Assembly (NCBI RefSeq): GCF_900101765.1
Contig: NZ_LT627735.1
Span: forward strand, 2,635,501 to 2,699,500
Direction: 5' to 3'
DNA length: 64,000 bases
Origin: Nonlabens sp. Hel1_33_55
GTDB lineage: Bacteria > Bacteroidota > Bacteroidia > Flavobacteriales > Flavobacteriaceae
Part shown: piece after piece, positions 25,529 through 34,098 of the stretch
Position numbering within the stretch: the first letter of the stretch is position 1
How the letters are laid out: the number at the start of each line of letters is the position of its first letter
Position numbers and translations under genes: made by a program
The notes under the pieces: generated by a model
Database searches by the model: none
Told to the model about the DNA's origin: nothing
The model's input: only the letters and a program-made list of their open reading frames with translations

Positions 25529-26125
25529 ATGATAATGAAAGAAAGAATATTAGTGCTACTTGTATTGATGACAAGTTCTCTTGTCATTGCCCAGAATGTA
25601 TCAGATAATGAAAAATTATGGACAAGTAACGAGAAGTTGACAATGGATGACTTTGAACTACAATCAATAGCAAATCAAAGTTCTGATAAGATTTATAGCC
25701 AGTTCGCGATCACTCATTCTATTAGTGGTTTTGACTTTTTAAAGCGAAATTTTAATCAGAAAATAGAGAATAAATTTATTACCAATGCTTCATGGATTGA
25801 TACTACTCAAACCGTGAATGAGATAGAATCTCAAATTGAATATCAACAACTGCAATTTGACATGGCAGAAGTTCAAGCTCGAAAATTTAGAAAAGAAGCA
25901 TTTATTAATCGAAAATCAATTCTAAAAGGTACTGATGGAATAGAGAATTTGAGTAATCAGATGATGAATGAATTTTCAAGGCAACGATTAGCTCTTATGC
26001 AGGAGACTGACAGTGGTCGTGATAATGCAAAAGTTCAAGAATGGAAAGCTAGAACTGCTGAACAACTACAATCTTTAGATCAATTTAGATTTGAGAACAC
26101 TAAAAGGATTAGGCTAGAAGATTGA
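25529..26125 (+). CDS. Exported protein resembling DUF922, putative metal site lost
   Basis: 198 residues with a signal peptide (ILVLLVLMTSSLVIAQ). The pattern of W-x-x-x-x-x-LTMDDF followed by THSISGFDF and NASWIDTTQ...QFDMAEVQARKFRKE resembles DUF922 secreted proteins, which carry a predicted zinc-protease HExxH motif at the place where this protein reads IEYQQLQFDM. If the relation holds, the catalytic motif has been lost. ATG at 25,529; an alternative ATG lies two codons later. Function unknown. Confidence 0.6.
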   Translation: MIMKERILVLLVLMTSSLVIAQNVSDNEKLWTSNEKLTMDDFELQSIANQSSDKIYSQFAITHSISGFDFLKRNFNQKIENKFITNASWIDTTQTVNEIESQIEYQQLQFDMAEVQARKFRKEAFINRKSILKGTDGIENLSNQMMNEFSRQRLALMQETDSGRDNAKVQEWKARTAEQLQSLDQFRFENTKRIRLED

Positions 26126-26127
26126 AA

Positions 26128-26499
26128 TTAATTATTTGATTTATCGATAAATCTCCCAACATGCCACAATACACCAGATGGATCATGCAGGAAGAACTCG
26201 CTGCCCCAATCATTGTGGACGATTTCTGATAGTTTGGTCTTTTTATATTTATCTGTGAGTTTAAGAGACTTTAGATGCTCCAAGGTTTCCTCAAGATCAT
26301 CTATTTCAAGAAATAGCATGGAGTTGTCAATCCAATCCTTGACATGAGCGTCTTGTAGATAGAAACCAAAATCATTCATATCAAAATAGCTCATATTAGT
26401 TGAGCTCCAGGTTTCAGTAAAACCTATTAGTTTATAAAATTCTTTTGATACTGTAAAATTATCAGAACCTATGAACGGTCGTATAGATTTGGCTTTCAT
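26128..26499 (-). CDS. VOC (glyoxalase/bleomycin-resistance) family protein
   Basis: 123 residues with two beta-alpha-beta-beta-beta modules: KSIRPFIGSDNFTVSKEFYKLIGF at the start and FFLHDPSGVLWHVGRF at the end, the classic VOC C-terminal strand. Members bind a metal or a small ligand; the specific activity cannot be told. It is 6 bp downstream of a lipoprotein gene on the same strand, and its 3' end is 2 bp from the convergent upstream gene. Confidence 0.82.
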   Translation of the reverse strand: MKAKSIRPFIGSDNFTVSKEFYKLIGFTETWSSTNMSYFDMNDFGFYLQDAHVKDWIDNSMLFLEIDDLEETLEHLKSLKLTDKYKKTKLSEIVHNDWGSEFFLHDPSGVLWHVGRFIDKSNN

Positions 26500-26505
26500 G
26501 GATTA

Positions 26506-26865
26506 TTAATTAATCAAACCATTTTTAGAAAACACATGGATCAATGAGTCTACAAATTCACGTTGCTCCAATTGTCCTTTGTTAGCTATTTGGATCGTGT
26601 AGACATCTGTTACTTTACCTGGTGTGGCGATAGCGGTGTCCATTACGTTTTTTAGAGACTCTGTAAGTTTGGAAATGGGCCAGTTGGTCATTTGTATGGA
26701 GTCTTGGGTAATCTTGAGCCCAGCATCGCTATAAACGCCTAACGTGTTTCCAGATTCTATGAATCCGCTGAGGTTTTCAGTTTCAATGGTTCTTCGTTGA
26801 AAATCATTGCTGCAAGAAGCGACTAGAATTGCAATACAGATAAAGGAGAAAATGTAAGTTTTCAT
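26506..26865 (-). CDS. Small lipoprotein, unknown function
   Basis: 119 residues with an N-terminal signal and lipobox (AILVASCSNDF), so probably lipid-anchored at Cys18. The remainder is soluble, has no motif I recognise, and ends VFSKNGLIN. It precedes the VOC gene on the minus strand and may be co-transcribed with it. Confidence 0.7.
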   Translation of the reverse strand: MKTYIFSFICIAILVASCSNDFQRRTIETENLSGFIESGNTLGVYSDAGLKITQDSIQMTNWPISKLTESLKNVMDTAIATPGKVTDVYTIQIANKGQLEQREFVDSLIHVFSKNGLIN

Positions 26866-26926
26866 AAACGTGAATAGGTTGGAATAACGAGTCAGCTGGT
26901 TTAAAATTACATGAAATACCAGAACA

Positions 26927-26959
26927 TAAAAAAAGCCTCAATCTAAATTGAGGCTTTTT
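26927..26959 (-). terminator. Terminator of the 71-residue ORF
   Basis: A 12-bp stem (AAAAGCCTCAAT / ATTGAGGCTTTT) with a 4-base loop follows the leftward 71-residue gene; the A-run on the plus strand provides the T-tract on the minus strand. The symmetric A/T flanks could act in both directions. Confidence 0.8.
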
Positions 26960-26964
26960 GATAC

Positions 26965-27180
26965 TTATGGACGTCCTTTGAGACGTTTTTCAATCTTCTG
27001 TTTTTTTACAGTCATTTCTTTCATGAGATCCATGATGTCTTCATCCTTGGTTTCCTTATATATCTCATTTAAGGCTAATACAATTTCCTTCCCTTTACGA
27101 GAAGCGTGAACACGGTCACTAGTGGACATGTTACTCATTGACATTCCTATGTATTCCTGTGCTTGTTCTTTTATCTCCAT
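26965..27180 (-). CDS. Small helical protein, unknown function
   Basis: 71 residues, charged and probably all-helical (MEIKEQAQEYIGMSMSNMST; MKEMTVKKQKIEKRLKGRP). No recognised family. It has its own terminator and sits 77 bp from the ahcY 3' end, with a palindrome copy at 27,196-27,211 immediately upstream of its start. The coding style matches its neighbours, so it is probably a real gene. Confidence 0.65.
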   Translation of the reverse strand: MEIKEQAQEYIGMSMSNMSTSDRVHASRKGKEIVLALNEIYKETKDEDIMDLMKEMTVKKQKIEKRLKGRP

Positions 27181-27195
27181 TATTTATATTTATTA

Positions 27196-27211
27196 AGCTT
27201 TCGCGAAAGCG
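27196..27211. repeat. Dispersed palindrome copy, intergenic
   Basis: AGCTTTCGCGAAAGCG, directly upstream of the leftward 71-residue gene. Confidence 0.85.
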
Positions 27212-27257
27212 ATAAAGCAAAATTTCTTATCTAATTGCGGAATATATAATAAATATC

Positions 27258-28574
27258 CTAATATCTGTAATATTCCGGCTTGAATGGCCCTGCAACTTCT
27301 ACACCTATGTAGTCTGCCTGATCTTTCTTCAATTCTGTAAGCTCTGCGCCCATTCGTGAAAGGTGCAATGCAGCTACTTTTTCATCAAGATGCTTAGGTA
27401 ACATGTACACTTCATTTTCATAGGCATCTCTATTGGTCCACAATTCAATTTGCGCTAGAGTCTGGTTGGTAAATGAGTTACTCATTACAAAACTAGGGTG
27501 ACCAGTGGCGCATCCTAGGTTTACCAAACGACCTTCGGCAAGAAGGATGATATCTTTGCCGTTGATGGTGTATTTATCAACCTGTGGCTTGATCTCAACC
27601 TTAGTATCGCCATAGTTCTTGTTAAGGAATGCTACATCAATCTCGTTATCAAAGTGGCCTATGTTACAAACAATCACTTTATCACGCATGGATTCAAAGT
27701 GCTCACCACGTATGATGTCTTTGTTCCCAGTGGTTGTGATTACAACATCTGCATTACCTACAACATTTTCTAGTTTCTTAACTTCAAAACCGTCCATTAC
27801 GGCTTGTAGCGCACAAATAGGGTCAATTTCAGTTACTGTAACTATGGATCCAGCTCCTTTGAAGGATGCTGCGGTACCTTTACCTACATCACCATAACCA
27901 CAAACTACCACACGCTTACCAGCAAGCATAGTATCTGTTGCGCGACGCACGGCATCTACAGCACTCTCACGACAACCATATTTATTATCAAATTTAGATT
28001 TAGTAACCGAATCATTTACATTGATCGCTGGCATTACTAAAGTTCCGTTTTTCATGCGTTCATACAACCTGTGAACACCGGTAGTAGTTTCCTCAGAAAG
28101 ACCGTTGATACCTTCAGCAAGTTCTGGGTATTCATCAAAAACCATGTTAGTCAAATCACCACCATCATCAAGAATCATGTTCAAAGGCTTGCGATCTTCA
28201 CCAAAAAATAGGGTCTGCTCGATACACCAGTTAAATTCTTCTTCATTCATTCCCTTCCAAGCATATACTGGTATTCCAGCAGCAGCAATAGCAGCGGCAG
28301 CGTGATCTTGTGTAGAAAAAATGTTACAAGATGACCAGGTTACATCTGCACCTAGAGCAACAAGTGTTTCAATAAGAACGGCAGTCTGGATAGTCATGTG
28401 AAGACATCCAGCGATGCGTGCACCTTTTAATGGTTGGGACTCGCCGTACTCTTCACGCAAGGCCATTAGACCTGGCATCTCTGCTTCGGCTAGTTCTATT
28501 TCAAGACGACCATAATCTGCTAAGGAAATGTCCTTTACTTTATATGGTACGTATGGAATGGTTTCTGTGCTCAT
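27258..28574 (-). CDS. ahcY: Adenosylhomocysteinase
   Basis: 438-residue NAD-dependent enzyme that splits S-adenosylhomocysteine to adenosine and homocysteine, removing the product inhibitor of methyltransferases. Motifs: KGARIAGCLHMTIQTAVLIETL, SCNIFSTQDHAAAAIA, DGGDLTNM, NDSVTKSKFDNKYGCRES, the NAD-binding VVCGYGDVGKGTAAS, and the C-terminal KPEYYRY. Full length for the family. Start ATG at 28,574. Confidence 0.97.
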   Translation of the reverse strand: MSTETIPYVPYKVKDISLADYGRLEIELAEAEMPGLMALREEYGESQPLKGARIAGCLHMTIQTAVLIETLVALGADVTWSSCNIFSTQDHAAAAIAAAGIPVYAWKGMNEEEFNWCIEQTLFFGEDRKPLNMILDDGGDLTNMVFDEYPELAEGINGLSEETTTGVHRLYERMKNGTLVMPAINVNDSVTKSKFDNKYGCRESAVDAVRRATDTMLAGKRVVVCGYGDVGKGTAASFKGAGSIVTVTEIDPICALQAVMDGFEVKKLENVVGNADVVITTTGNKDIIRGEHFESMRDKVIVCNIGHFDNEIDVAFLNKNYGDTKVEIKPQVDKYTINGKDIILLAEGRLVNLGCATGHPSFVMSNSFTNQTLAQIELWTNRDAYENEVYMLPKHLDEKVAALHLSRMGAELTELKKDQADYIGVEVAGPFKPEYYRY

Positions 28575-28688
28575 AAATTGATTTATCTTGGTAACTTAGT
28601 CGTTGAGATGGTTAAAAATCAACAATTTGGAACCTTCTAATTATTGTTAAATTGCGGTTGCAAAACTACAAAAAATCGTACAGCTAGA

Positions 28689-29318
28689 ATGCCCGTTATA
28701 AAAACCCTAACAAATCGCTCCAATACAAGGGTTTATGTCTGGCAGGTAACTGAGTCAGAAGCATGGTTAAGATCTGGCATCGATTTGTCTGAAAACTCCA
28801 TAAACAGGCTAGTCACCATGAGTTCAGAGATGCACCGTCGTGGCTTTTTGAGCATACGACATTTGTTGATTCATGCAGGTTATACGGACAACGATTTATA
28901 CTATGATGAATTGGGTAAGCCTCATCTTGATGGTGAATCCTACATATCCATCACGCACAGTTATGAACTTACCGCCATCATTATAAGCGATGCAACCACA
29001 GGCATTGATGTAGAAAAGCGACGTGATAAAATCCTGCGCATTGCAAAAAAGTTCGTGAACTATGAGACAGATTTCATCAATTCCCAAACCAATAAAGTAA
29101 GCGCACTCACCGTTATCTGGGGCTCCAAAGAATCTATGTATAAATGTCTTGGTCAAAAAGGATTGGGCTTCTTTGATCACTGTAAAGTGGAGCCGTTTGA
29201 TCTTGCAGAAAACAAAACAACCTCTAGGATCGACTTTAATGAGATCCAACTTTCCTACGACACCTATTTTGAGGAAGTGCTGGAATACACACTAGTTTAC
29301 ATTTTGCCACAGTCTTGA
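28689..29318 (+). CDS. 4'-phosphopantetheinyl transferase superfamily protein
   Basis: 209 residues from the ATG at 28,689 (15 more codons are open upstream). The magnesium/CoA motif is TGIDVEKRRDKI and the second motif is WGSKESMYKCLGQKGLGF (W-x-x-K-E-x-x-x-K), the Sfp/AcpT signature. It should transfer phosphopantetheine from CoA to an acyl- or peptidyl-carrier protein. The neighbouring PcrB-like gene overlaps its stop by 1 bp, so they are co-expressed. Which carrier is modified is unknown. Confidence 0.88.
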   Translation: MPVIKTLTNRSNTRVYVWQVTESEAWLRSGIDLSENSINRLVTMSSEMHRRGFLSIRHLLIHAGYTDNDLYYDELGKPHLDGESYISITHSYELTAIIISDATTGIDVEKRRDKILRIAKKFVNYETDFINSQTNKVSALTVIWGSKESMYKCLGQKGLGFFDHCKVEPFDLAENKTTSRIDFNEIQLSYDTYFEEVLEYTLVYILPQS

Positions 29319-30046
29319 TGAGAATCCTTGAAAGTATCAAAGTAAACCGACGTACGTTGGGAATTCTATTAGACCCTGAAAAACTGGATGTAGATGGTTT
29401 TCCCGCTTTCGCGAAAGCGATACAATCATCCACATTAAAACTCAAAAAAGACCTTGATCTTGACCAAATCATATTTCTAATAGGTGGCAGCACCATGGAA
29501 AATGTAGTTTTAGATTCATGGCTCATCGCGTTCAAAAATCAGATTGATTTAAAACTGGTCTTATTCCCAGGATCTGCCTACCAGATTTCAGAACATGCTG
29601 ATGGGTTGTTGTTTCTCAACCTTATTTCAGGTCGCAATCCAGAATATTTGATAGGCGAGCAGGTAAAAGCCGCCAGCCGATTAAAGGAATCCAAGTTGGA
29701 CATAATTCCTACAGGATATGTGTTGCTCAATGGCGGCAAACAAACCGCCGTTGAGCGTGTTTCTAAAACAAAACCCATAGATCAAAAAGAAACCGATTTG
29801 ATTATGGATACAGTATTTGCTGGACAATTGATGGGCAACCAATTGATCTATCTTGAAGCTGGAAGCGGCGCAAATGTTCCAGTAAATCCTGATATAGTTG
29901 GTCAAGTTGTGTCCACCGTTGACATTCCAGTCATCGTTGGTGGTGGTTTGCGCACTTTGAAAGATATCAATGAAAGGTTTAAAGCAGGAGCTAAATTGGT
30001 CGTTGTGGGAACCGCCATCGAGGATGATCTAAATTGGAAAGGTTAG
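29318..30046 (+). CDS. Geranylgeranylglyceryl/heptaprenylglyceryl phosphate synthase family
   Basis: 242-residue TIM-barrel prenyltransferase from the ATG at 29,318, overlapping the preceding stop by one base. Motifs: LGILLDPEKLD near the start, IIFLIGGSTM, VLFPGSAYQIS, LEAGSGANVPVN and IPVIVGGGLRT (phosphate-binding loops). Bacteroidota members of this PcrB/GGGPS group transfer a prenyl chain to glycerol-1-phosphate; their product in bacteria is not settled. The palindrome at 29,404-29,419 reads AFAKA in frame. Confidence 0.85.
   Translation: MRILESIKVNRRTLGILLDPEKLDVDGFPAFAKAIQSSTLKLKKDLDLDQIIFLIGGSTMENVVLDSWLIAFKNQIDLKLVLFPGSAYQISEHADGLLFLNLISGRNPEYLIGEQVKAASRLKESKLDIIPTGYVLLNGGKQTAVERVSKTKPIDQKETDLIMDTVFAGQLMGNQLIYLEAGSGANVPVNPDIVGQVVSTVDIPVIVGGGLRTLKDINERFKAGAKLVVVGTAIEDDLNWKG
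29404..29419. repeat. Dispersed palindrome copy, in the GGGP-synthase-like gene
   Basis: Perfect core; read AFAKA. Confidence 0.85.
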
Positions 30047-30069
30047 ATTTGTAGGAAAACCAAATAGCT

Positions 30070-30330
30070 ATGGAAGTTTCCATTGAATTGACCATGTCGC
30101 CATTACAGGATGACTTTGAATCGCACATCATCGACTTCATAAAAGCTTTGAGAGCATCAGAGTTTGAAGTTTTGGAAAACCCATTATCCACTCAGATTTA
30201 TGGTGATTACAATAAGTTGATGCCTTTCCTGACTGAAGCTATTGAAAACAGCATTTCAAAACAAGATGCCGTGTTGATCTACATGAAACTGGTCAAATCA
30301 AATCGCGCCGACTATAAGCCGCATTTCTAG
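30070..30330 (+). CDS. YkoF/thiamine-binding-like small protein
   Basis: 86 residues: VSIELTMSPLQDDFESHIID at the start with the SVEI/SIEL-x-x-SPL pattern of the thiamine-binding (YkoF/YqgV) ferredoxin-like fold, and TEAIENSISKQDAVLIYMKL at the end. It abuts pnuC (stop and start adjacent), which fits a vitamin or nucleoside uptake cluster. The assignment is by pattern, not by residue-level proof. Confidence 0.65.
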   Translation: MEVSIELTMSPLQDDFESHIIDFIKALRASEFEVLENPLSTQIYGDYNKLMPFLTEAIENSISKQDAVLIYMKLVKSNRADYKPHF

Positions 30331-30960
30331 ATGGAGTTATTCGATTACGTATTTGGGCAGTATAAAGATTATCCGGCGCTGTTTTTCTGGCTAGAGATTT
30401 TTGCCTGCGTTTGTACGCTGGTAAGTGCCGTTTGTTCAATACGCAATAATATATGGGTATTTCCATTCGGGATTGTGAGTACTGGTATCTTTATCTATTT
30501 GTGTCTGGAATGGAACCTGCTGGGTGATATGATCATCAACATCTACTATTTTGTCATGAGTATTTATGGCTGGTACATTTGGACGCGTATGGTGGATCCC
30601 AACCACGTCACGCCGGTTACTAAGGCCACTGTGCTGGAATGGTATAAATCTGCAGGCATCTTTATCGCTGCGTCGTTGCTGGTTTATTTTGTTTATTGGT
30701 ATTCTGATCGGTTTGAATCTGTCGTGAGCTATGTGGATATCTTGACAACCGGATTCTTCTTTGTTGGGATGTATTTGTTGGCTTTACGCAAAATAGAAAA
30801 CCTTCTCGTTTTGCTTGTTGGGAACATCATTTCAGTACCGTTGTACTTTTATAAGGGATACAGTTTTAGCGCAATATTGTATTTTATACTGATCATTATG
30901 GCCATCATAGGATATTACCAATGGAAAAAATACCTGAACAAACCCATTTTAGCGGACTAA
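30331..30960 (+). CDS. pnuC: PnuC-family vitamin/nucleoside transporter
   Basis: 209-residue integral membrane protein with about seven to eight hydrophobic segments. Motifs of the Pnu family: WLEIFACVCTLVSAVCSIRNNIWVF, NIYYFVMSIYGWYIW and the NIISVPLYFYKGY helix. Pnu transporters bring in nicotinamide riboside (PnuC), thiamine (PnuT) or riboflavin (PnuX). The thiamine-binding-like gene upstream favours thiamine, while the NadR-like kinase downstream favours nicotinamide riboside; the substrate is therefore open. Confidence 0.85.
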   Translation: MELFDYVFGQYKDYPALFFWLEIFACVCTLVSAVCSIRNNIWVFPFGIVSTGIFIYLCLEWNLLGDMIINIYYFVMSIYGWYIWTRMVDPNHVTPVTKATVLEWYKSAGIFIAASLLVYFVYWYSDRFESVVSYVDILTTGFFFVGMYLLALRKIENLLVLLVGNIISVPLYFYKGYSFSAILYFILIIMAIIGYYQWKKYLNKPILAD

Positions 30961-31475
30961 GAATCGTGCTCTACGGTCCAGAAAGTACGGGAAAGTCCAC
31001 CCTGGCACAGCAGCTTTCAGCGCACTATAGAGAGCCGCAGGTAGAAGAGTTTGCAAGGGATTATCTTCAAGAACTCTTTGATCAGAACGGTCACATCTGT
31101 ACTTATGATGACATCCTACCTATTGCTATTGGGCAACGTACTGCTGAAAATATCGCTTCCGCGAAAGCGAACAAATTTTTATTTTGTGATACTGACATTG
31201 TTGAGACCTATGTGTATTCCATGGCTTATTTTGACAAAGTACCAGCAGAATTGATCGCTGCGATTAAGAAATCCAAATACGATCACTATGTACTGCTCGA
31301 TGTCGATACGCCGTGGACGGACGATGATTTGCGGGACAAACCTAATGAGCGTAAGGAAATGTTCAATAGATTTGAGGCAGCCCTGCAGGAATATGGTTAC
31401 AAATACACGAAGGTTTCAGGATTGGGAGAGAATCGTTTGAAAAATGCTATCAACGCCATAGAAAAATTGATATAA
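30921..31475 (+). CDS. NadR-like P-loop kinase (AAA_28 type)
   Basis: 184 residues with Walker A GPESTGKSTLAQQL near the N terminus and LFCDTDIVETYVYSM plus VLLDVDTPWTDDDLRD in the nucleoside-kinase core, like the ribosylnicotinamide kinase domain of NadR. It lacks the adenylyltransferase and HTH domains. It overlaps pnuC by 40 bp, so transport and phosphorylation (metabolic trapping) are probably coupled. A one-mismatch palindrome is read as ASAKA at 31,154-31,169. Confidence 0.82.
   Translation: MEKIPEQTHFSGLRIVLYGPESTGKSTLAQQLSAHYREPQVEEFARDYLQELFDQNGHICTYDDILPIAIGQRTAENIASAKANKFLFCDTDIVETYVYSMAYFDKVPAELIAAIKKSKYDHYVLLDVDTPWTDDDLRDKPNERKEMFNRFEAALQEYGYKYTKVSGLGENRLKNAINAIEKLI
31154..31169. 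repeat. Dispersed palindrome copy, in the NadR-like kinase
   Basis: One mismatch (CGCTTCCGCGAAAGCG); read ASAKA. Confidence 0.75.
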
Positions 31476-33025
31476 TGGAATTAACAGCCACACAAGAAGA
31501 ACAATTAAAGGAGAAAGGGATCTCTAAGAAAACCCTAGAACAACAGATCCACAGATTTGTCAATGGTTTTCCTACAGTAAAACTTAAAAAAGCTGCTGTG
31601 GTAGGTGATGGAATTTTGCGCATTTCAGATTCTGAAATAAAGGATTATGTTGAGTTTTATGATTCTAAACGTGAAGATCTGGACATTCTAAAATTTGTTC
31701 CAGCCAGTGGTGCTGCTACAAGAATGTTTAAGTTTTTACACGAGTTTCTACAAGAATATGATGCCAGCGAAGAATCCATTAATTCATTTATCAATCGCAA
31801 AAATGCTCGGGATCTGTTCACGTTTTTTGTGGGAATCGAGAAGTTTCCGTTTTATGATGCTGTTATTGAATCATTGAAAAAAGGTATTGATAACTGGCAA
31901 AGTCTTTCTGACCGCGACAAGAAAGAGCGATTCGTTCGCAAGATGCTTTTCAAGAACGGTTTTAATTTTAGTGCGATGCCTAAAGGGTTGGTTCCGTTTC
32001 ATAGCTATGGTGAGCATAAAGTGACGGCTTTTGAAGAACATCTACATGAGGCGTCTGGCTATGCAGCAACAAAGAATGAAGCGCGATTGCATTTCACCAT
32101 TGCCCAGGCCTATAAAAACCATTTTGTAAATGAGTTTGACCGCATCGAAAAGGCGGTTGAAGAATCGACAGGTAAAAACTATGAGATTTCATTTTCCTAT
32201 CAAAAACCCAGTACAGATACCGTAGCTGTTGACATGCAGGACAAGCCTATCGTCAATAAGGATGGAACATTGTTCTTTAGACCTGCTGGTCACGGTGCGT
32301 TGCTGGATAACCTCAACGAACAGGACGCTGATCTCATTTTTATTAAAAATATTGATAATGTAACGGTATCTAACCTTGACGAAGATGTGAGTGTTTACAA
32401 GAAAATGCTGGCAGGCGTTCTGCTTAAGGTTCAGGAAAAAGCATTTACATATCTAGAAAACCTACAAACGGACTCCATTGAGGATAATGCCTTTCAGGAA
32501 ATGGAAGAATTTATTCTGGAGCAACTCATGCGTCGCTTACCTAGAGACTATCACAAATACACAACAATATATAAACGTGAGGCTTTAATAGAAGCATTGA
32601 ACCGACCATTGCGAGTATGCGGCATGGTTAAGAATGAAGGCGAGCCTGGCGGTGGACCTTTCTGGGTCACAAATGAATATGGACAGAGCAGTTTACAAAT
32701 AGTAGAAAGCGCTCAAGTGGACGATGATGATTATAGACAGCGCAATATTGCTGCAAATTGTACGCACTTTAATCCAGTAGATATTGTTTGTGGCGTTCGT
32801 GATTACCAAGGCAACAAATTCGATTTGGCAGATTTCAGAGATCTAGAAACAGGATTTATCACCCACAAATCCAGAAAAGGTCATGAGCTCAAAGCACAGG
32901 AACTGCCGGGATTATGGAATGGCGCGATGGCACATTGGAACACCATTTTTGTTGAAGTGCCTCTTATCACATTCAACCCAGTGAAAACGGTGAACGATTT
33001 ACTCAAACCTGCACACCAAGGATAG
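31475..33025 (+). CDS. DUF4301 family protein
   Basis: 516 residues beginning MELTATQEEQLKEKGISKKT. KFVPASGAATRMFKFL is the DUF4301 signature, followed by GLVPFHSYGEHKVTAFEEHL, FRPAGHGALLDNLNE and CGMVKNEGEPGGGPFWV, which resemble the sugar-phosphate nucleotidyltransferase fold (GGG-x-R-like loop and metal-site segment). DUF4301 is common in Bacteroidota and has no proven function. It overlaps the NadR-like kinase by 1 bp, and arfB follows with no gap. Confidence 0.85.
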   Translation: MELTATQEEQLKEKGISKKTLEQQIHRFVNGFPTVKLKKAAVVGDGILRISDSEIKDYVEFYDSKREDLDILKFVPASGAATRMFKFLHEFLQEYDASEESINSFINRKNARDLFTFFVGIEKFPFYDAVIESLKKGIDNWQSLSDRDKKERFVRKMLFKNGFNFSAMPKGLVPFHSYGEHKVTAFEEHLHEASGYAATKNEARLHFTIAQAYKNHFVNEFDRIEKAVEESTGKNYEISFSYQKPSTDTVAVDMQDKPIVNKDGTLFFRPAGHGALLDNLNEQDADLIFIKNIDNVTVSNLDEDVSVYKKMLAGVLLKVQEKAFTYLENLQTDSIEDNAFQEMEEFILEQLMRRLPRDYHKYTTIYKREALIEALNRPLRVCGMVKNEGEPGGGPFWVTNEYGQSSLQIVESAQVDDDDYRQRNIAANCTHFNPVDIVCGVRDYQGNKFDLADFRDLETGFITHKSRKGHELKAQELPGLWNGAMAHWNTIFVEVPLITFNPVKTVNDLLKPAHQG

Positions 33026-33424
33026 ATGGATATCGAGCAGTTGCAACGCGAGGTAAGTTATACCGCAACGACTTCCAGCGGTGCTGGTGGCCAGCACGTC
33101 AATAAAGTGGCTACCAGAGTGCAAGTGGAGCTAGATGTTGAAAATAGTACTGCTTTCACAAACCCAGAACGTGAGAGAATTCTCGAGTCGATTGGAAATC
33201 GACTGACCAAAGATGGCAGACTGCAATTGAGTTCGCAGGATACACGCAGTCAGGCGACCAATAAAGAGCGTGTTTTCCAAAAGCTTTTGGATGTTCTGAA
33301 TACTGCGCGCAAACCCAAGAAGGTGCGTAAGAAGAGACGTACTCCTGCACATGTAAAACGCAAGCGATTGAACGACAAGAAAAAGCACGGTGAGAAAAAG
33401 TCAAATAGAAACTTTAGGTATTAG
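33026..33424 (+). CDS. arfB: Alternative ribosome-rescue peptidyl-tRNA hydrolase ArfB
   Basis: 132-residue rescue factor (YaeJ type). The catalytic GGQ is in SSGAGGQHVNKVATRVQ (residues 17-33). The C-terminal basic tail RKPKKVRKKRRTPAHVKRKR is the part that enters the empty mRNA channel of stalled ribosomes. The length excludes a full release factor. The start immediately follows the DUF4301 stop. Confidence 0.92.
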   Translation: MDIEQLQREVSYTATTSSGAGGQHVNKVATRVQVELDVENSTAFTNPERERILESIGNRLTKDGRLQLSSQDTRSQATNKERVFQKLLDVLNTARKPKKVRKKRRTPAHVKRKRLNDKKKHGEKKSNRNFRY

Positions 33425-33492
33425 AAGATCTTTTTTACAGTTACCATTGACTAGCCTAGATACCTAAACACTATAGAGCTTACTTTTGAAAG

Positions 33493-34098
33493 ATGGAATT
33501 ACAAGAGATTATCAAAAAATCCTTAGAGAATAGTATTTCGTACCAGCAATATCGAGCTTTTGTTGAGGCGCACGTGGTAAACGGCACTAACTCTGGAACA
33601 GAAGTCACAGAAGCTCTTGCAGAATATACCAAGCTCAACCACCAGCGCATGAAGCGACTGGATAAAACGATGAAACTCTTACCAGAAACGGAAACATTTC
33701 TAAATCAATTCGATAAAAATGTGAGCTTTTTAATTTTAACAGAAAGCTGGTGTGGCGATGCGGCACAGACGATGCCTATGATCAACAAAATTGCAGTCGC
33801 AGCTGGTATTCCATTTGAGGTTGTTTTAAGAGATGATAATCTTGAATTGATGGATCACTTCCTCACTAATGGTAGTAGATCGATCGCCAAACTTCTTATC
33901 CTAGACGAATCTAAATCAAAAGTTCTAGCGACTTGGGGACCACGACCTACCAATGCTACACAACTGGTAGCCAAAGAAAAAGCTGAAAAAGGCCAATTAT
34001 CACCAGAATTCAAGCAGGAATTACAGAATTGGTACAATAAGGATAAAGGAAAAGATTCGGAGAAGGATATAATGGAGTTGTTGAAGCAAATCAATTAA
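33493..34098 (+). CDS. Thioredoxin-family protein with WCGD active-site variant
   Basis: 201 residues. An N-terminal helical part precedes a thioredoxin fold with LTESWCGDAAQTMPMINKIA: only one cysteine (Cys87) is present where thioredoxins have C-x-x-C. ATWGPRPTNATQL supplies a cis-proline-like segment. This resembles Bacteroidota single-cysteine thioredoxin-like proteins of unknown role. No signal peptide, so probably cytoplasmic. Convergent with the DnaJ-like gene (4-bp overlap). Confidence 0.8.
   Translation: MELQEIIKKSLENSISYQQYRAFVEAHVVNGTNSGTEVTEALAEYTKLNHQRMKRLDKTMKLLPETETFLNQFDKNVSFLILTESWCGDAAQTMPMINKIAVAAGIPFEVVLRDDNLELMDHFLTNGSRSIAKLLILDESKSKVLATWGPRPTNATQLVAKEKAEKGQLSPEFKQELQNWYNKDKGKDSEKDIMELLKQIN

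Noticed and set aside
27196..27211. Palindrome copies as transcription terminators
   Set aside because: Only a few are intergenic, none has a following T-run, and most lie inside genes.
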